DNA from: Hamadaea flava
GTDB lineage: Bacteria; Actinomycetota; Actinomycetes; Mycobacteriales; Micromonosporaceae
Length of the DNA: 64,000 bases
Assembly (NCBI RefSeq): GCF_024172085.1
Contig: NZ_JAMZDZ010000001.1
Location: 3,410,001 to 3,474,000 of the forward strand
Direction of reading: 5' to 3'
Positions within the stretch are counted from its first letter, which is position 1. Every line of letters starts with the position of its first letter. The notes under the pieces were generated by a model that saw only the letters and a list, made by a program, of their open reading frames with translations, was not told the DNA's origin and made no database searches. Both the position numbers and the translations under genes were made by a program. Positions 42,564-51,520 of this stretch are shown here, one piece after another.

Positions 42564-42593
42564 TCGACACAAGCAAGATCCGATGGGTATAGT
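42564..42593 (+). promoter_or_regulatory. Promoter of the secreted beta-helix gene
   Basis: TCGACA (42564-42569) and TATAGT (42588-42593) are 18 bp apart, 83 bp before the start at 42676. The -10 box is a good match to the vegetative consensus. Confidence 0.55.
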
Positions 42594-42675
42594 CTGCCCG
42601 CCATAGCTCCGTCCGTCCCTTTCAGCGCTCTGAAGCCTCGGGCGGGGCGAATGTCTGATATGGAGGGCACAAAGC

Positions 42676-45183
42676 TTGAACGGAAAGAGGGTGAAAGCCC
42701 GCCTGTTCTCGGCGCTGACGGCGCTGTCGGTCGTGGGTACGGTCGTCGTTCTGACGGACCATCCCGCTGCCGCGGACCCGCCCTGGCCGACCACACCGCC
42801 CGCGGCGATCTGCGGTGACACCAGCGTCCTGAACGGGCCGTCCACTCCGCCCACCGGCGCGGTCACCGTCCCGGCCGGGGACAACAGCGCTTTCAACTTC
42901 AACCAGCCGGGTGCGACGTTCTGGTTCGCACCCGGTACGCACACCTTCGCCGACGACCTCTACGGCCAGATCAACGCGAAGGCCGGCACGACGTACCTCG
43001 GCGGGCCCGGCGCGATCATCGACGGCCGCAACCTCAACCTGTACGCCTTCACGGGCGACGTCGCGAACGTCACCATCAAGTATCTGACCATCAAGAACTT
43101 CGGTCGTGGCAACGACAACATGAACGAGGGCGTCGTCAACCACGACTCCGGTACCAACTGGACGATCCAGTACAACACCGTGTCCAACAACGACGGTGCC
43201 GCCGTCTTCCTGGGGACCGGCAACGTCGTGTCCTACAACTGCCTGAAGGACAACGGGCAGTACGGCTTCAGCATGTTCAAGATGCCGATCGACGGCGACT
43301 CGGCGATCAAGAACATCGTCCTGGACCACAACGAGATCGCCGGCAACAACACCGACGACTGGGAGAGCCAGTTCGAAGGGTGCGGCTGCACGGGCGGCGG
43401 CAAGTTCTGGGACGTCAACGGGGCCACCATCACCGACAACTACGTGCACGACAACAAGGGCACGGGGCTGTGGGCGGACACGAACAACATCGACTTCCTG
43501 TTCGAGGGCAACCTGATCGACCACAACGACGGCGAAGGCATCTGGTACGAGATCAGCTACAACGCCACGATGCGCAACAACACCCTGACGCGTAACGCTT
43601 GGGTGAGCGGTAACAACAACCTGGGCTCGCCCGGACCGGCGATCTACCTGTCCGAGTCGGGCGGCGACGCCCGCCTGGCCAGCACCGTGAGTGGCGCCGC
43701 CGCGATTCGCATCTACGACAACCTGATCCAGGACAACTTCTCCGGCGTCTCGATCTACGAGAACGCCAACCGCTTCTGCGACTCGAACGGCAACACGAGC
43801 AAGGGGTACTGCACGCCGTTCGTCTCCCCGACGCTCATCCCCGAGCCGCACGACTACGAGTACCCCAACCCGATCAGCGCCACGCACCCCTGCTACACCA
43901 GCATCGCGAGCGCGCCGTACCTGACCGACTGCCGCTGGCACTCCGCCAACATCGAGGTACGCAACAACGAGTTCCGCTTCGACAGCACGGTCGTCCCCTG
44001 CGCCGGCACCTACTGCGGCGTACAGGCGCTCTATGCCACGGGCGCCGACAACATGTCGTGGTCGCCGTACACCGTGGCCGGTGTGCAGAACGCCGTGATG
44101 TTCACCAACAACAACCACTTCCACGACAACCAGTACTTCGGGAACTGGCGGTTCGCGAAGGGCTACGGCGAGACCATCGGCTACTCCGCGTGGCGGGCCG
44201 CGCCGTACAACCAGGAGGCCAACAGCACGTTCGACGGCGACGAAGGCGGTACGCCGTCCACCCCGTCGACGAGCGACCTGGACGCGGACACCGCGACCCT
44301 GGAAGGCTCCATCGGCCAGTGGCAGGACTGGTACTCGGCGGCGACCTCGCGGTCCACCGACGCGGCGCACAGCGGGACCTCCGGTCTGCGCGTCGGCGTG
44401 ACCGGCGGCAGCGGTTGGGGCGTGCAGACCGGCAACTGGCCGGGCTTCACCACGACGGCGGGCACGAAGAAGATCAGCCTGTGGGGCAAGCTCGGCTCGG
44501 GCACGAACCTGCAGCCGAAGCTGACGGTCAAGTGGCTGGACGGCAGCTCGGCCGTGCTGCAGACCGATCAGGTGACGCTGCCCGTGCTCACCGCCACCTG
44601 GCAGGCGGCCACCGCGCTGGTCGAGGCTCCGGCAGGATCCGCCACCGCGTTGGTGTCGTTGACCGGCAACGGAAGCACCGGGGATTACATGTACCTGGAC
44701 GACTTCGTGGTCGGCGACGCGCCCAACCTCCTCGACGCCGACACCGCCGGAGCGGGGTCGACGGTCGGCAAGTGGCAGTCCTGGTACTCCGCCACGGTGG
44801 CTGCCTCGACGCAGCAGGCCCACGCGGGCACGAGCAGCCTGTGCGTCACGGTCACCGATCCGTGGGGCTGGGCGCTTCAGCTGTCCAACTGGCCCGGCTT
44901 CACCGCCGGCGCGGGCGCCAAGCGGGTCAGCTACTGGGGCAAGCAGGGCACCGGCGCGATCTCGAGCGTCACCCTCCGGGTCAAGTGGCTCGACGCGAGT
45001 CAGACGCTCCTGGGGACCGACCTCGTGCCGCTGAACGCCTTGAGCACCAGCTGGCAGAAGGCTACCGCCGACGTCACCGCGCCCGCCGGCACCGCGAACG
45101 TCGCAGTCGAGGTCTACAGCAGTTCAGGCGTCGCGAACGACAGCCTGTACCTCGACCAGGTGCTGATCACCGACGCCGGGTGA
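42676..45183 (+). CDS. Secreted right-handed beta-helix protein with two C-terminal beta-sandwich modules
   Basis: This 835-residue protein has a Sec signal peptide (about 1-34, ending TDHPAAA). Residues 50-520 form a parallel beta-helix with many NNT.T.N-type coils such as IKYLTIKNFGRGNDN and MRNNTLTRNAWVSGNNN, typical of polysaccharide lyases and hydrolases. Two homologous C-terminal modules of about 150 residues (from about 535 and 685) share QxWYSA, H[SA]GTS, NWPGFT and VKWLD, and resemble carbohydrate-binding domains. Its substrate is unknown; a plant or bacterial polysaccharide is likely. TTG at 42676 was chosen because GGAGG stands nine bases upstream; no closer start has a ribosome site. 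Confidence 0.85.
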   Translation: MNGKRVKARLFSALTALSVVGTVVVLTDHPAAADPPWPTTPPAAICGDTSVLNGPSTPPTGAVTVPAGDNSAFNFNQPGATFWFAPGTHTFADDLYGQINAKAGTTYLGGPGAIIDGRNLNLYAFTGDVANVTIKYLTIKNFGRGNDNMNEGVVNHDSGTNWTIQYNTVSNNDGAAVFLGTGNVVSYNCLKDNGQYGFSMFKMPIDGDSAIKNIVLDHNEIAGNNTDDWESQFEGCGCTGGGKFWDVNGATITDNYVHDNKGTGLWADTNNIDFLFEGNLIDHNDGEGIWYEISYNATMRNNTLTRNAWVSGNNNLGSPGPAIYLSESGGDARLASTVSGAAAIRIYDNLIQDNFSGVSIYENANRFCDSNGNTSKGYCTPFVSPTLIPEPHDYEYPNPISATHPCYTSIASAPYLTDCRWHSANIEVRNNEFRFDSTVVPCAGTYCGVQALYATGADNMSWSPYTVAGVQNAVMFTNNNHFHDNQYFGNWRFAKGYGETIGYSAWRAAPYNQEANSTFDGDEGGTPSTPSTSDLDADTATLEGSIGQWQDWYSAATSRSTDAAHSGTSGLRVGVTGGSGWGVQTGNWPGFTTTAGTKKISLWGKLGSGTNLQPKLTVKWLDGSSAVLQTDQVTLPVLTATWQAATALVEAPAGSATALVSLTGNGSTGDYMYLDDFVVGDAPNLLDADTAGAGSTVGKWQSWYSATVAASTQQAHAGTSSLCVTVTDPWGWALQLSNWPGFTAGAGAKRVSYWGKQGTGAISSVTLRVKWLDASQTLLGTDLVPLNALSTSWQKATADVTAPAGTANVAVEVYSSSGVANDSLYLDQVLITDAG

Positions 45184-45189
45184 GCAGGC

Positions 45190-45231
45190 GACCGGTTCTC
45201 GGCCCGCTCTCTGAGCAGCCGAGGACCGGTC
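45190..45231. terminator. Bidirectional hairpin terminator
   Basis: A 14-bp stem, GACCGGTTCTCGGC (45190-45203) with GCCGAGGACCGGTC (45218-45231), has one wobble and a 14-base loop. It lies between the convergent beta-helix and VOC genes. Confidence 0.8.
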
Positions 45232-45243
45232 TCTCAGGAACGC

Positions 45244-45636
45244 CTAGACCCGTTCGGTAGCGCTGCGCTCGACGCAGAAGAGGTTGCCCTCCGGGTCGGC
45301 CAGGGTCACCCAGCCCGTGCCGTCGGGCTTGCGGTGATCCTCGAACTCCGTCGCGCCGATCTTCTTCAGCCGCTCGACCTCGTCGTCCCGAGTCCCGACG
45401 GTGGGCATGACGTCGAGATGAATGCGGCGACCGGCTCTCGCTTCGCCGACCTTCTCCACCGGAACACGCGAGAACAACACCCCCGGGCCCTCACCGTCGG
45501 GCGCGACGAGCAGCGCCTGGTCGGCACCGGGCTCGTCGGAGGGATGCCGTGGGTAGCCGGTGACCTCGCTCCAGAACCCGGCCAGCGTGTAGGGGTCCGC
45601 GCAGTCCACGGTGATATGCCGAATCAAGGCAGTCAC
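45244..45636 (-). CDS. VOC-superfamily (glyoxalase-like) protein
   Basis: This 130-residue protein is a vicinal-oxygen-chelate fold member: HITVDCADPYTLAGFWSEVTGY at the start and WVTLADPEGNLFCVERS at the end. His8, His73 and the C-terminal Glu are possible metal ligands. Function is unknown, perhaps antibiotic binding or a small-molecule enzyme. Its GTG overlaps the stop of the histidine kinase gene (GTGA), so it is the third gene of a two-component operon. Confidence 0.85.
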   Translation of the reverse strand: MTALIRHITVDCADPYTLAGFWSEVTGYPRHPSDEPGADQALLVAPDGEGPGVLFSRVPVEKVGEARAGRRIHLDVMPTVGTRDDEVERLKKIGATEFEDHRKPDGTGWVTLADPEGNLFCVERSATERV

Positions 45637-46802
45637 GGGCCAGATGATATTCCCTCAGCGGCACCGAGAACAGCGCTGGGAACCGCGACGGTGACCTCCA
45701 GGCCGCCACCCGGCAGCGCGACAGCGTGGACACTGCCGCCGTGGGCATGGCAGACGGCCCGGACGATGGACAGGCCGAGGCCGGATCCCCGGGCGCCCGT
45801 ACGCTCCCGCCCACCCCGGCGGAACGGCTCGAACAGGCCCTCGACGTCGGCCTGGTCGACCTCGAAGCCGGTGTTGCCGACGATGAGCTGGCTGGTCCCC
45901 CCGCCGCTGCCGGTACGCACCCAGATCCGCCCGTCGCGGTGGTTGTAGCGGCAGGCGTTCTCGATGAGGTTGCCCGCCAGGCGTTCCAGCAGGCTCGGGT
46001 CGCCGACGACGGGCGCGGGCGCCAGATCGAGGGCGACGTCGAGGTCAAGCCGCCGGATCTCCCGGGACATCGCGTCCAGCGCCCCCGGTACGCCGTCCGC
46101 CAGATCGGCCGCCTGTTTGCGGGCCAGGGCGGTCTGCGCCTCCGACCGGGCCAGCACGAGAAGCGCGTCGACCAAGGCGTTCGCCCGTTCGGAGGCGTCC
46201 TTGACGACCGTGCCCATCCGGCGCAGCTCGGCCAGATCTGCCTTCGGGTCCGACAGCGTCACGTCGATCTCAGTCTTCATCACGGCGAGCGGCGTACGCA
46301 GTTCGTGGGAGGCGTTGGCGACGAAACGCCGCTGCGAGTCGAAGGCGACCTTCAACCGGTCGAGCATGGCGTCGAAGGTTCCGGCGAGTTCGGCCACCTC
46401 GTCGTCGGCGCCCTCGTACCGGATGCGCTGGTCGAGGTTCTGCCCGCCGAGGCGGCGTGCGGTCGCGGTGACCTGCTGGAGGGGACGCAGCGCGCGGCCG
46501 ACGACGGCGTACCCGCCGACGACGCCCACGACGCTGATCGCGACGAGGGCCAGCAGGCCCTTCTCCAGCAGTTCCGCGCCGACGTCGCGGCGCAGCTGCC
46601 GTTCCCACTCCTCGACCGGCAGCTGGCGGCCGTCGGCCAGCACGACCTGGGATGACGGATCGAGGTGCTCGGCCGGTTGGAGCGCCTCGCTGGCCAGCAG
46701 GAAGGCGAGCGCGATGAGCAGCGCGCCCGCGCCGACCAGGAGCAGCCCGTTGAGCAGGGTCAGCCGCAGGCGCAGGGTCGGCCGCGGAAGGCGGCGTCTC
46801 AC
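45633..46802 (-). CDS. Sensor histidine kinase
   Basis: This is a 389-residue membrane sensor. Helix 1 is about 14-38, a short extracytoplasmic loop follows, helix 2 is about 83-103, then HAMP (GRALRPLQQVTATARRLG), the phosphoacceptor His166 in NASHELRTPL and the ATP domain (NLIENACRYN, GSGLGLSIVRAV). The loop of about 45 residues could sense something small or just the membrane. It is coupled to the response regulator gene by a 4-bp overlap, and a VOC gene follows. Confidence 0.93.
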   Translation of the reverse strand: MRRRLPRPTLRLRLTLLNGLLLVGAGALLIALAFLLASEALQPAEHLDPSSQVVLADGRQLPVEEWERQLRRDVGAELLEKGLLALVAISVVGVVGGYAVVGRALRPLQQVTATARRLGGQNLDQRIRYEGADDEVAELAGTFDAMLDRLKVAFDSQRRFVANASHELRTPLAVMKTEIDVTLSDPKADLAELRRMGTVVKDASERANALVDALLVLARSEAQTALARKQAADLADGVPGALDAMSREIRRLDLDVALDLAPAPVVGDPSLLERLAGNLIENACRYNHRDGRIWVRTGSGGGTSQLIVGNTGFEVDQADVEGLFEPFRRGGRERTGARGSGLGLSIVRAVCHAHGGSVHAVALPGGGLEVTVAVPSAVLGAAEGISSGP

Positions 46803-47476
46803 GACTGGTCCGCGGGTTCGGCCGTGATCCGATAGCCCGCGCCGACGAGCGTCTCGATCAGCGGCGGGTCCCCGAGCTTGCGTCGCAGCGTACGCATGGT
46901 GACCCGGACGATCGTGGTGAACGGGTCGGCGTTGGCGTCCCAGACACGTTCGAGGAGTTCCTCGGTGCTGACGACCGCGCCGTCCGCCCGCAGCAGCGCC
47001 TCCAGCAGCCCGAACTCCTTGTTCGTCAGGTCGAGCTGCTGACCGGCCCGGGTCGCGATGCGCTTGGCCGGATCGAGGGTGACATCGGCCACATGCAAGA
47101 TCGGCGGCGTGACCGGGGTGGCCCGCCGGCCGAGCGCCTGCACCCGGGCGACGAGTTCGCTGAAGTCGAACGGCTTCGGCAGGTAGTCGTCCGCACCCAG
47201 GCTGAGGCCCTCGACGCGGTCGGCCACCGTGCCGCTCGCGGTCAGCATCAGCACACGGGTCAGTGCCCCCGACGCCACCAGGTCCGCGCAGATCTGGTCG
47301 CCGTGCACGCCCGGCAGGTCCCGGTCCAGCACGACCACGTCGTACCGCGTGACGAAGGCGGCCTCGTGGCCCGCGTCGCCGTCGTAGGCCACGTCCACCG
47401 CCATGCCGTGCCGGCGCAGGCCCCGCGCGATGGCGTCGGCCAGGTGCTGCTCGTCCTCAATCACGAGTACGCGCAT
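46799..47476 (-). CDS. OmpR-family response regulator
   Basis: This 225-residue regulator has a receiver domain with Asp8, Glu9 and the phosphoacceptor Asp51 (VVVLDRDLPG) and the conserved Lys in DDYLPKPFDF. The C-terminal winged helix reads LTNKEFGLLEALLRADG..VSTEELLERVW and VRVTMRTLRRKLG. It is the first gene of the operon with the histidine kinase. The ATG at 47476 sits close to a stretch rich in A and T that may hold the promoter. Confidence 0.94.
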   Translation of the reverse strand: MRVLVIEDEQHLADAIARGLRRHGMAVDVAYDGDAGHEAAFVTRYDVVVLDRDLPGVHGDQICADLVASGALTRVLMLTASGTVADRVEGLSLGADDYLPKPFDFSELVARVQALGRRATPVTPPILHVADVTLDPAKRIATRAGQQLDLTNKEFGLLEALLRADGAVVSTEELLERVWDANADPFTTIVRVTMRTLRRKLGDPPLIETLVGAGYRITAEPADQS

Positions 47477-47653
47477 AGCCCGAATCCTCCCCGGTTCGTG
47501 CCACTCCAGCCGTGACACCGACTGGTACGTCTTCACCGAGGATGATCCGGTCGAGAAAATTCTTAACCGGCGAGCTATTGCGGCTAGACCGGTCGTCCGC
47601 CACGCTGTCGGACGACGAGCCTTCGCATCCCCCCTGCTCGAAGGAGTTCCTCA

Positions 47654-48943
47654 ATGAAGAGACGCAGTGTACTTCGTGCGGCAGCCGTAACCGCTGCCGC
47701 GAGCGTCCCGGCTATGCTGGCCGCCCCCGCGCAGGCCGGAGACAAGGTGAAAGACCAGCCCTATCCCAACCAGGACATCGTGTTCCGTCGCTGGGCGTCC
47801 GACGCCGACTACGCCACAGGCACGTTCAACGGCACCGCCGCCAGTGGCGGCCGACTGACGTTCGCCACGGCGGCCGGGCAGACGGCGTACACAGATGCCG
47901 TGACTGGGGCGACGCGGAACTATGACTTCGCGACGTGGACCTCGGCGTTCGTGGCCCCGGGTTTCACCGCCCAGGAGCTGATCGCGTCGTGGACCGCGAC
48001 CACCCCGGGCGGCAGCTGGGTCCAGATCGAGGTACGCGGCGTGACCACGCTGGGCAACACCACCAAGTGGTACGTCCTGGGCCGCTGGGCCGCCGACAAC
48101 GTGGACTTCCACCGGACCTCGGTGACCGGCCAGGGCGACACCGACGGGACGGTCTACACGGACACCTTCTCGGCCGCCGCCGGGCATGAGCTGTCGAGCT
48201 GGCAGCTGCGGGTGACCCTGCTCCGCCTGGCCGGCAGCACCGACGCCCCCACGCTGACCAGCTTCGGCGCCATGGCGTCGCACCTGCCCGCAGTGCCGAA
48301 GAAGTGGACCGTGTCGACGCCGAAGGCCGCGCAGGGCGTGCTGCTGACGGTTCCGGGCTTCTCCCAGAGCATCCACTCCGGGCAATACCCCGAGTACGAC
48401 AACGGCGGCCAGGCGTGGTGCAGCCCGACGTCGGTATCGATGATCATGGGGTTCTGGAACAGCCTGCCCCCGGCCGCCGACTACGCCTGGGTGGATCCGT
48501 CCTATCAGGACCCCTGGGTGGACCACGCCGCCCGGGGCACCTACGACTACGCCTACTCCGGCTGCGGCAACTGGCCCTTCAACCCCGCGTACGCCGGCCG
48601 CTACGGGCTCACCGGGTTCATCACCCGGCTGCGCTCGCTCAACGAGGCCGAGTTGTTCATCGCGGCGGGCCTGCCGCTGGTCACCTCCCTGTCGTTCAAG
48701 AAAGGCCAGATCCCCGGCCTGACCTACGGCACCGACGGCCACCTCATGGTGCTGTCCGGCTTCACCGCCTCGGGCGACCCCATCGTCAACGACCCGGCGT
48801 CACCGAGCGACGACGTCGTGGTCAAGTCGGTGGGCCGGGCCGAGTGGGAGGCCGCCTGGCAGACCTCCTCGCGCGGCGTCGTCTACGTGATCACCCCGCC
48901 CGGTCGGGCGCTGCCGACGCCCCCCGCCCAACCCAACTGGTAA
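47654..48943 (+). CDS. Secreted C39-family cysteine peptidase
   Basis: This 429-residue protein has a Tat-like signal (KRRSVLRAAAVTAAASVPAMLAAPAQA). A beta-rich N-terminal domain spans about 40-215, and the C-terminal domain is a papain-like peptidase C39 (DUF3335/C39_2-like). Cys256 is in QAWCSPTSVSM, His363 in DGHLMVLSGF, and Asn379/Asp380 in IVNDPAS. The N-terminal module may bind the cell wall or a polysaccharide. It starts at ATG 47654 after AAGGAG. Its substrate is not known. Confidence 0.87.
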   Translation: MKRRSVLRAAAVTAAASVPAMLAAPAQAGDKVKDQPYPNQDIVFRRWASDADYATGTFNGTAASGGRLTFATAAGQTAYTDAVTGATRNYDFATWTSAFVAPGFTAQELIASWTATTPGGSWVQIEVRGVTTLGNTTKWYVLGRWAADNVDFHRTSVTGQGDTDGTVYTDTFSAAAGHELSSWQLRVTLLRLAGSTDAPTLTSFGAMASHLPAVPKKWTVSTPKAAQGVLLTVPGFSQSIHSGQYPEYDNGGQAWCSPTSVSMIMGFWNSLPPAADYAWVDPSYQDPWVDHAARGTYDYAYSGCGNWPFNPAYAGRYGLTGFITRLRSLNEAELFIAAGLPLVTSLSFKKGQIPGLTYGTDGHLMVLSGFTASGDPIVNDPASPSDDVVVKSVGRAEWEAAWQTSSRGVVYVITPPGRALPTPPAQPNW

Positions 48944-48991
48944 CCCCTCCCCACCCTCACCCCCGCCGTTCGCGGAGTTGATCAGGGCGCA

Positions 48992-49061
48992 ACGGAGTTG
49001 ATCAGGGCGCTACGGACGCGACACGCCGCGCGATCATGAACCTTCGGTCATGATCGCGCGG
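48992..49061. repeat. Dispersed 70-bp repeat, copy 2, with a perfect 13-bp hairpin
   Basis: This is the better-preserved partner of 4142-4211. It begins ACGGAGTTGATCAGGG; a 20-bp partial tandem copy precedes it at 48971-48990. Its second half is a perfect hairpin: CGCGCGATCATGA (49027-49039), an 8-base loop and TCATGATCGCGCG (49048-49060). The repeat lies in the convergent gap after the C39 peptidase and supplies the stop codon of the minus-strand propeller gene, so it may also act as a terminator for both. Confidence 0.75.
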
Positions 49062-50136
49062 CCAGCACGCTCAGGGCGAACGGGGGTTGACCGGCGACTC
49101 CGCTGAAGCAGACGAGGCGCGTACCGCCGGCGACACAGCGGTCGACCGGCGCGGTCAGGTTCGTTCGGGCGCGTACGGCGGGTTGGGCGGCGGCCAGGTC
49201 GACCGTCCCCAGCCACGCCCGTCCGGCCGATCCGGGCAGGTAGGCGGCGGTGCGGCCGAGGACCGTTCCGGCGATGTGCCAGCGGCCGAGCCGGGCCACG
49301 ACGATTCCCGTACGGGGGTCGAGGGCCACGTTCTGTTCTCGGCCCAGCGAGTCGCTGAGCCGCCCGATCAGCAGGTCGTCGGTCTCGTCGGTGACGGTGA
49401 ACCGCACGGCCGCCCACACCAGCCGGCCGGTCCGCAGGTCGAGGCCGCTGACCCCGCCCCGGTCGGCCGCGCACACCAGACCGCCGCAGGGAAAGAAGGC
49501 GCGCACGGGGCTGCCCACCATCTCCTGCGTCCACAAGGGAACCATCCGCTCGCCGTCCGGGCGCCAGAACGTGACGCTGTAGTCTCCCTGCTCTCCGCGT
49601 ACCGTCTGAAGAAGGCCGTCGATCACGCTGACCGCACGCTCGCCTGCGGCCTGGGGCAGCGCGGAGCGCGCGACCACCCGCCGGCCATGGGAGTAGACGG
49701 GCAGCGCGTCGGGCCACGCCTCGACCAGCTGCCCGGTCCGCGCTTCCACGACCTCGATCTGACTTGTACGCCCACCGGCGCGGCCGACCAGCGCGACGCG
49801 GCCGGCGGCCGGATCGGTCGCGTAGACCGCCACCCCGGGGCGGCGCCAGAGCAGCGCGCCGGTGTCGAGCGAGACCGCCGCGACCTCCACCGTCTCGGAC
49901 AGTACGCCGAGCGCGACGTCCCCGACGATGTGCACGTCGTCGACCACGCCCGCCAGCGGCTGGAGGACGATCGGCAAGGCGGCCGCCGTGGCCGGTACGG
50001 ACGCCTGGGGCAGCAGCAACACCGCGATCGCGATCAACCCCGCGAGGATCTCCCGGCGCCGCTGCCGCCAACCGGGCCGGCGCGGTTCCCACTCGGGCTC
50101 GTCGCGTCCGGTCTCGCCCAGATCGATCAGCGTCAC
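49048..50136 (-). CDS. Membrane-anchored beta-propeller (PQQ/BamB-like) protein, paralogue 2
   Basis: This 362-residue protein begins VTLIDLGE, the same opening as the gene upstream. A transmembrane helix lies near 35-52 (ILAGLIAIAVLLLPQ). The remainder is an extracytoplasmic propeller with blade repeats such as VSLDTGALLWRRPG, VEARTGQLV and LDLRTGRLVWAAVR. Two Cys in FFPCGGLVCAAD may pair. GTG at 50136 overlaps the upstream stop by 4 bp and has GGGAGG before it. The 3' end lies within a dispersed repeat. The function is unknown; the pair probably acts together. Confidence 0.8.
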   Translation of the reverse strand: MTLIDLGETGRDEPEWEPRRPGWRQRRREILAGLIAIAVLLLPQASVPATAAALPIVLQPLAGVVDDVHIVGDVALGVLSETVEVAAVSLDTGALLWRRPGVAVYATDPAAGRVALVGRAGGRTSQIEVVEARTGQLVEAWPDALPVYSHGRRVVARSALPQAAGERAVSVIDGLLQTVRGEQGDYSVTFWRPDGERMVPLWTQEMVGSPVRAFFPCGGLVCAADRGGVSGLDLRTGRLVWAAVRFTVTDETDDLLIGRLSDSLGREQNVALDPRTGIVVARLGRWHIAGTVLGRTAAYLPGSAGRAWLGTVDLAAAQPAVRARTNLTAPVDRCVAGGTRLVCFSGVAGQPPFALSVLAARS

Positions 50137-51368
50137 GCCAGACCTCCCACCTCCGCCAGCAGTCCGTCTAGATCGGACAGCCGCACTGAGACGGCGTCGA
50201 CCACGGCCGACCCGTCGCAGTAGAGCCAGTTCCCGATCAAGATACAGGCGTTGGCGCGCCCGCCGAGGGGCATGAGCGGGCGAACCTGGTTCGCGGTCCG
50301 CACGACGCCCAGCCACATCTGCGAATCCCCGGACAGGCTGGGGTCAAGCCGGACGAGCTGGCGGCCGCGGTACTCCCCGATCGGCTCCCAGCGGCCGACC
50401 GTCACCTCGTCCGGTGGCACCACCGTTGCCGGCGCGGCAGCCCCGGTGGCGGGGTCGAGCCGGCCGCCCGGCTCGCACAGCCAATCCCCGCACGGGTGCA
50501 GGAAGAACTCAGTGCGGCCGAAATCCTTGTGCCACAACGGTTCCGCTGCGCCACGGCGGTAAACGCGCACCTGTGCGCCGGTCGCGGAGGTCTCCTGGAG
50601 GACGACGACATCCCGCCAGGCGAAGACGAGGCCGTCCGCCGCCCGGCGTACGCGCCACACCATGGTGACCACGCCGGTCCGGGTGGTGATCACCTCGACC
50701 GTGCCGTCCGGCCAGAGGACGACCATTTCCTTCCCACCCGCGTCGTCGACCACGACCACTTGGGCGGCGGACGGCAGCTCGACCCGCCACACCAGGCGCC
50801 CGGTGGCGATGTCGACCCCCGTCAGCGCGCCGGTCTGTGCGCGCAGCACCACCAGGTCGGCCGCGCCGTAGACCGGCTCCTCCTCCCGATCCCACAACGC
50901 TTCGCCGGTACGCACATCGACCGCGACGACGGACTCGCGATACATGCTCGTCTCCTCGTCGAGCACCGTCCGCATCCCGCCCGCGAGCACGGCGACGTTC
51001 CCCGCGCTCGCGGCCACCCGGATCGGCCCGACGTTGCCGATGCTCAGCCGCCACTTCTCGCCCGACCCGTCCAACCCCGAAGCGATCATGGTCTGGCCGT
51101 CCGGGGTGGCGTTGAGGACGAAGTCCTCTGTCGCGAAACGCCACGGAGACTCGACGAACCGGCCTACCCGATGCACCTCCGGCAGCGGCTCCACCACGGG
51201 CGCGGTCCCCGCCACCGCCGCTGCGAGCGCCACCAGCAACGCTGCCAGCGCGGCCCGCCTGGCCCTCGCCATAGTGCCCGCAGCCAGCAGCTTTCGCAGC
51301 AGCTGCTGGAGCGGAGGCGGCCGGCCGGGGTCGTAGCGGCTCGGCTCACCGAGGTCGATCAGCGTCAC
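50133..51368 (-). CDS. Membrane-anchored beta-propeller (PQQ/BamB-like) protein, paralogue 1
   Basis: This 411-residue protein begins VTLIDLGEPSRYDPGRPPP, has a transmembrane helix near 38-58 (ALAALLVALAAAVAG) and an extracytoplasmic propeller: VVAVDVRTGEALWDREEE, GVDIATGRLVWRVEL and a Cys pair in FLHPCGDWLCEPGG at the same place as in the downstream paralogue. It looks like a tandem duplication with divergence. The VTLIDLGE motif at the extreme N-terminus, on the cytoplasmic side, is conserved between the two and could bind a cytoplasmic partner. GTG at 51368 was chosen to match this motif. Confidence 0.78.
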   Translation of the reverse strand: MTLIDLGEPSRYDPGRPPPLQQLLRKLLAAGTMARARRAALAALLVALAAAVAGTAPVVEPLPEVHRVGRFVESPWRFATEDFVLNATPDGQTMIASGLDGSGEKWRLSIGNVGPIRVAASAGNVAVLAGGMRTVLDEETSMYRESVVAVDVRTGEALWDREEEPVYGAADLVVLRAQTGALTGVDIATGRLVWRVELPSAAQVVVVDDAGGKEMVVLWPDGTVEVITTRTGVVTMVWRVRRAADGLVFAWRDVVVLQETSATGAQVRVYRRGAAEPLWHKDFGRTEFFLHPCGDWLCEPGGRLDPATGAAAPATVVPPDEVTVGRWEPIGEYRGRQLVRLDPSLSGDSQMWLGVVRTANQVRPLMPLGGRANACILIGNWLYCDGSAVVDAVSVRLSDLDGLLAEVGGLA

Positions 51369-51443
51369 GCCATAGGAACGCGTCCGCCCCGCCACCCGGT
51401 TGCTCCGTCAGCATCGGGCATTCGGCTTTCTACGCCCCGCGTG

Positions 51444-51497
51444 TGCGATCTTGAAGAGTTGCCGTCGCTCTGGCGACATGAACCGTTCAAGATCACA
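51444..51497. repeat. Intergenic nested palindrome with GATC arms
   Basis: TGCGATCTTGAA (51444-51455) pairs with TTCAAGATCACA (51486-51497) with one mismatch. The middle contains a further GTCGC/GCGAC stem. It is between dxs and the beta-propeller genes, on the 3' side of dxs. It could terminate dxs or be one more GATC palindrome of the kind seen elsewhere here. Confidence 0.55.
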
Positions 51498-51520
51498 TCG
51501 GCGCGAGCGCCTCCGAGCGG

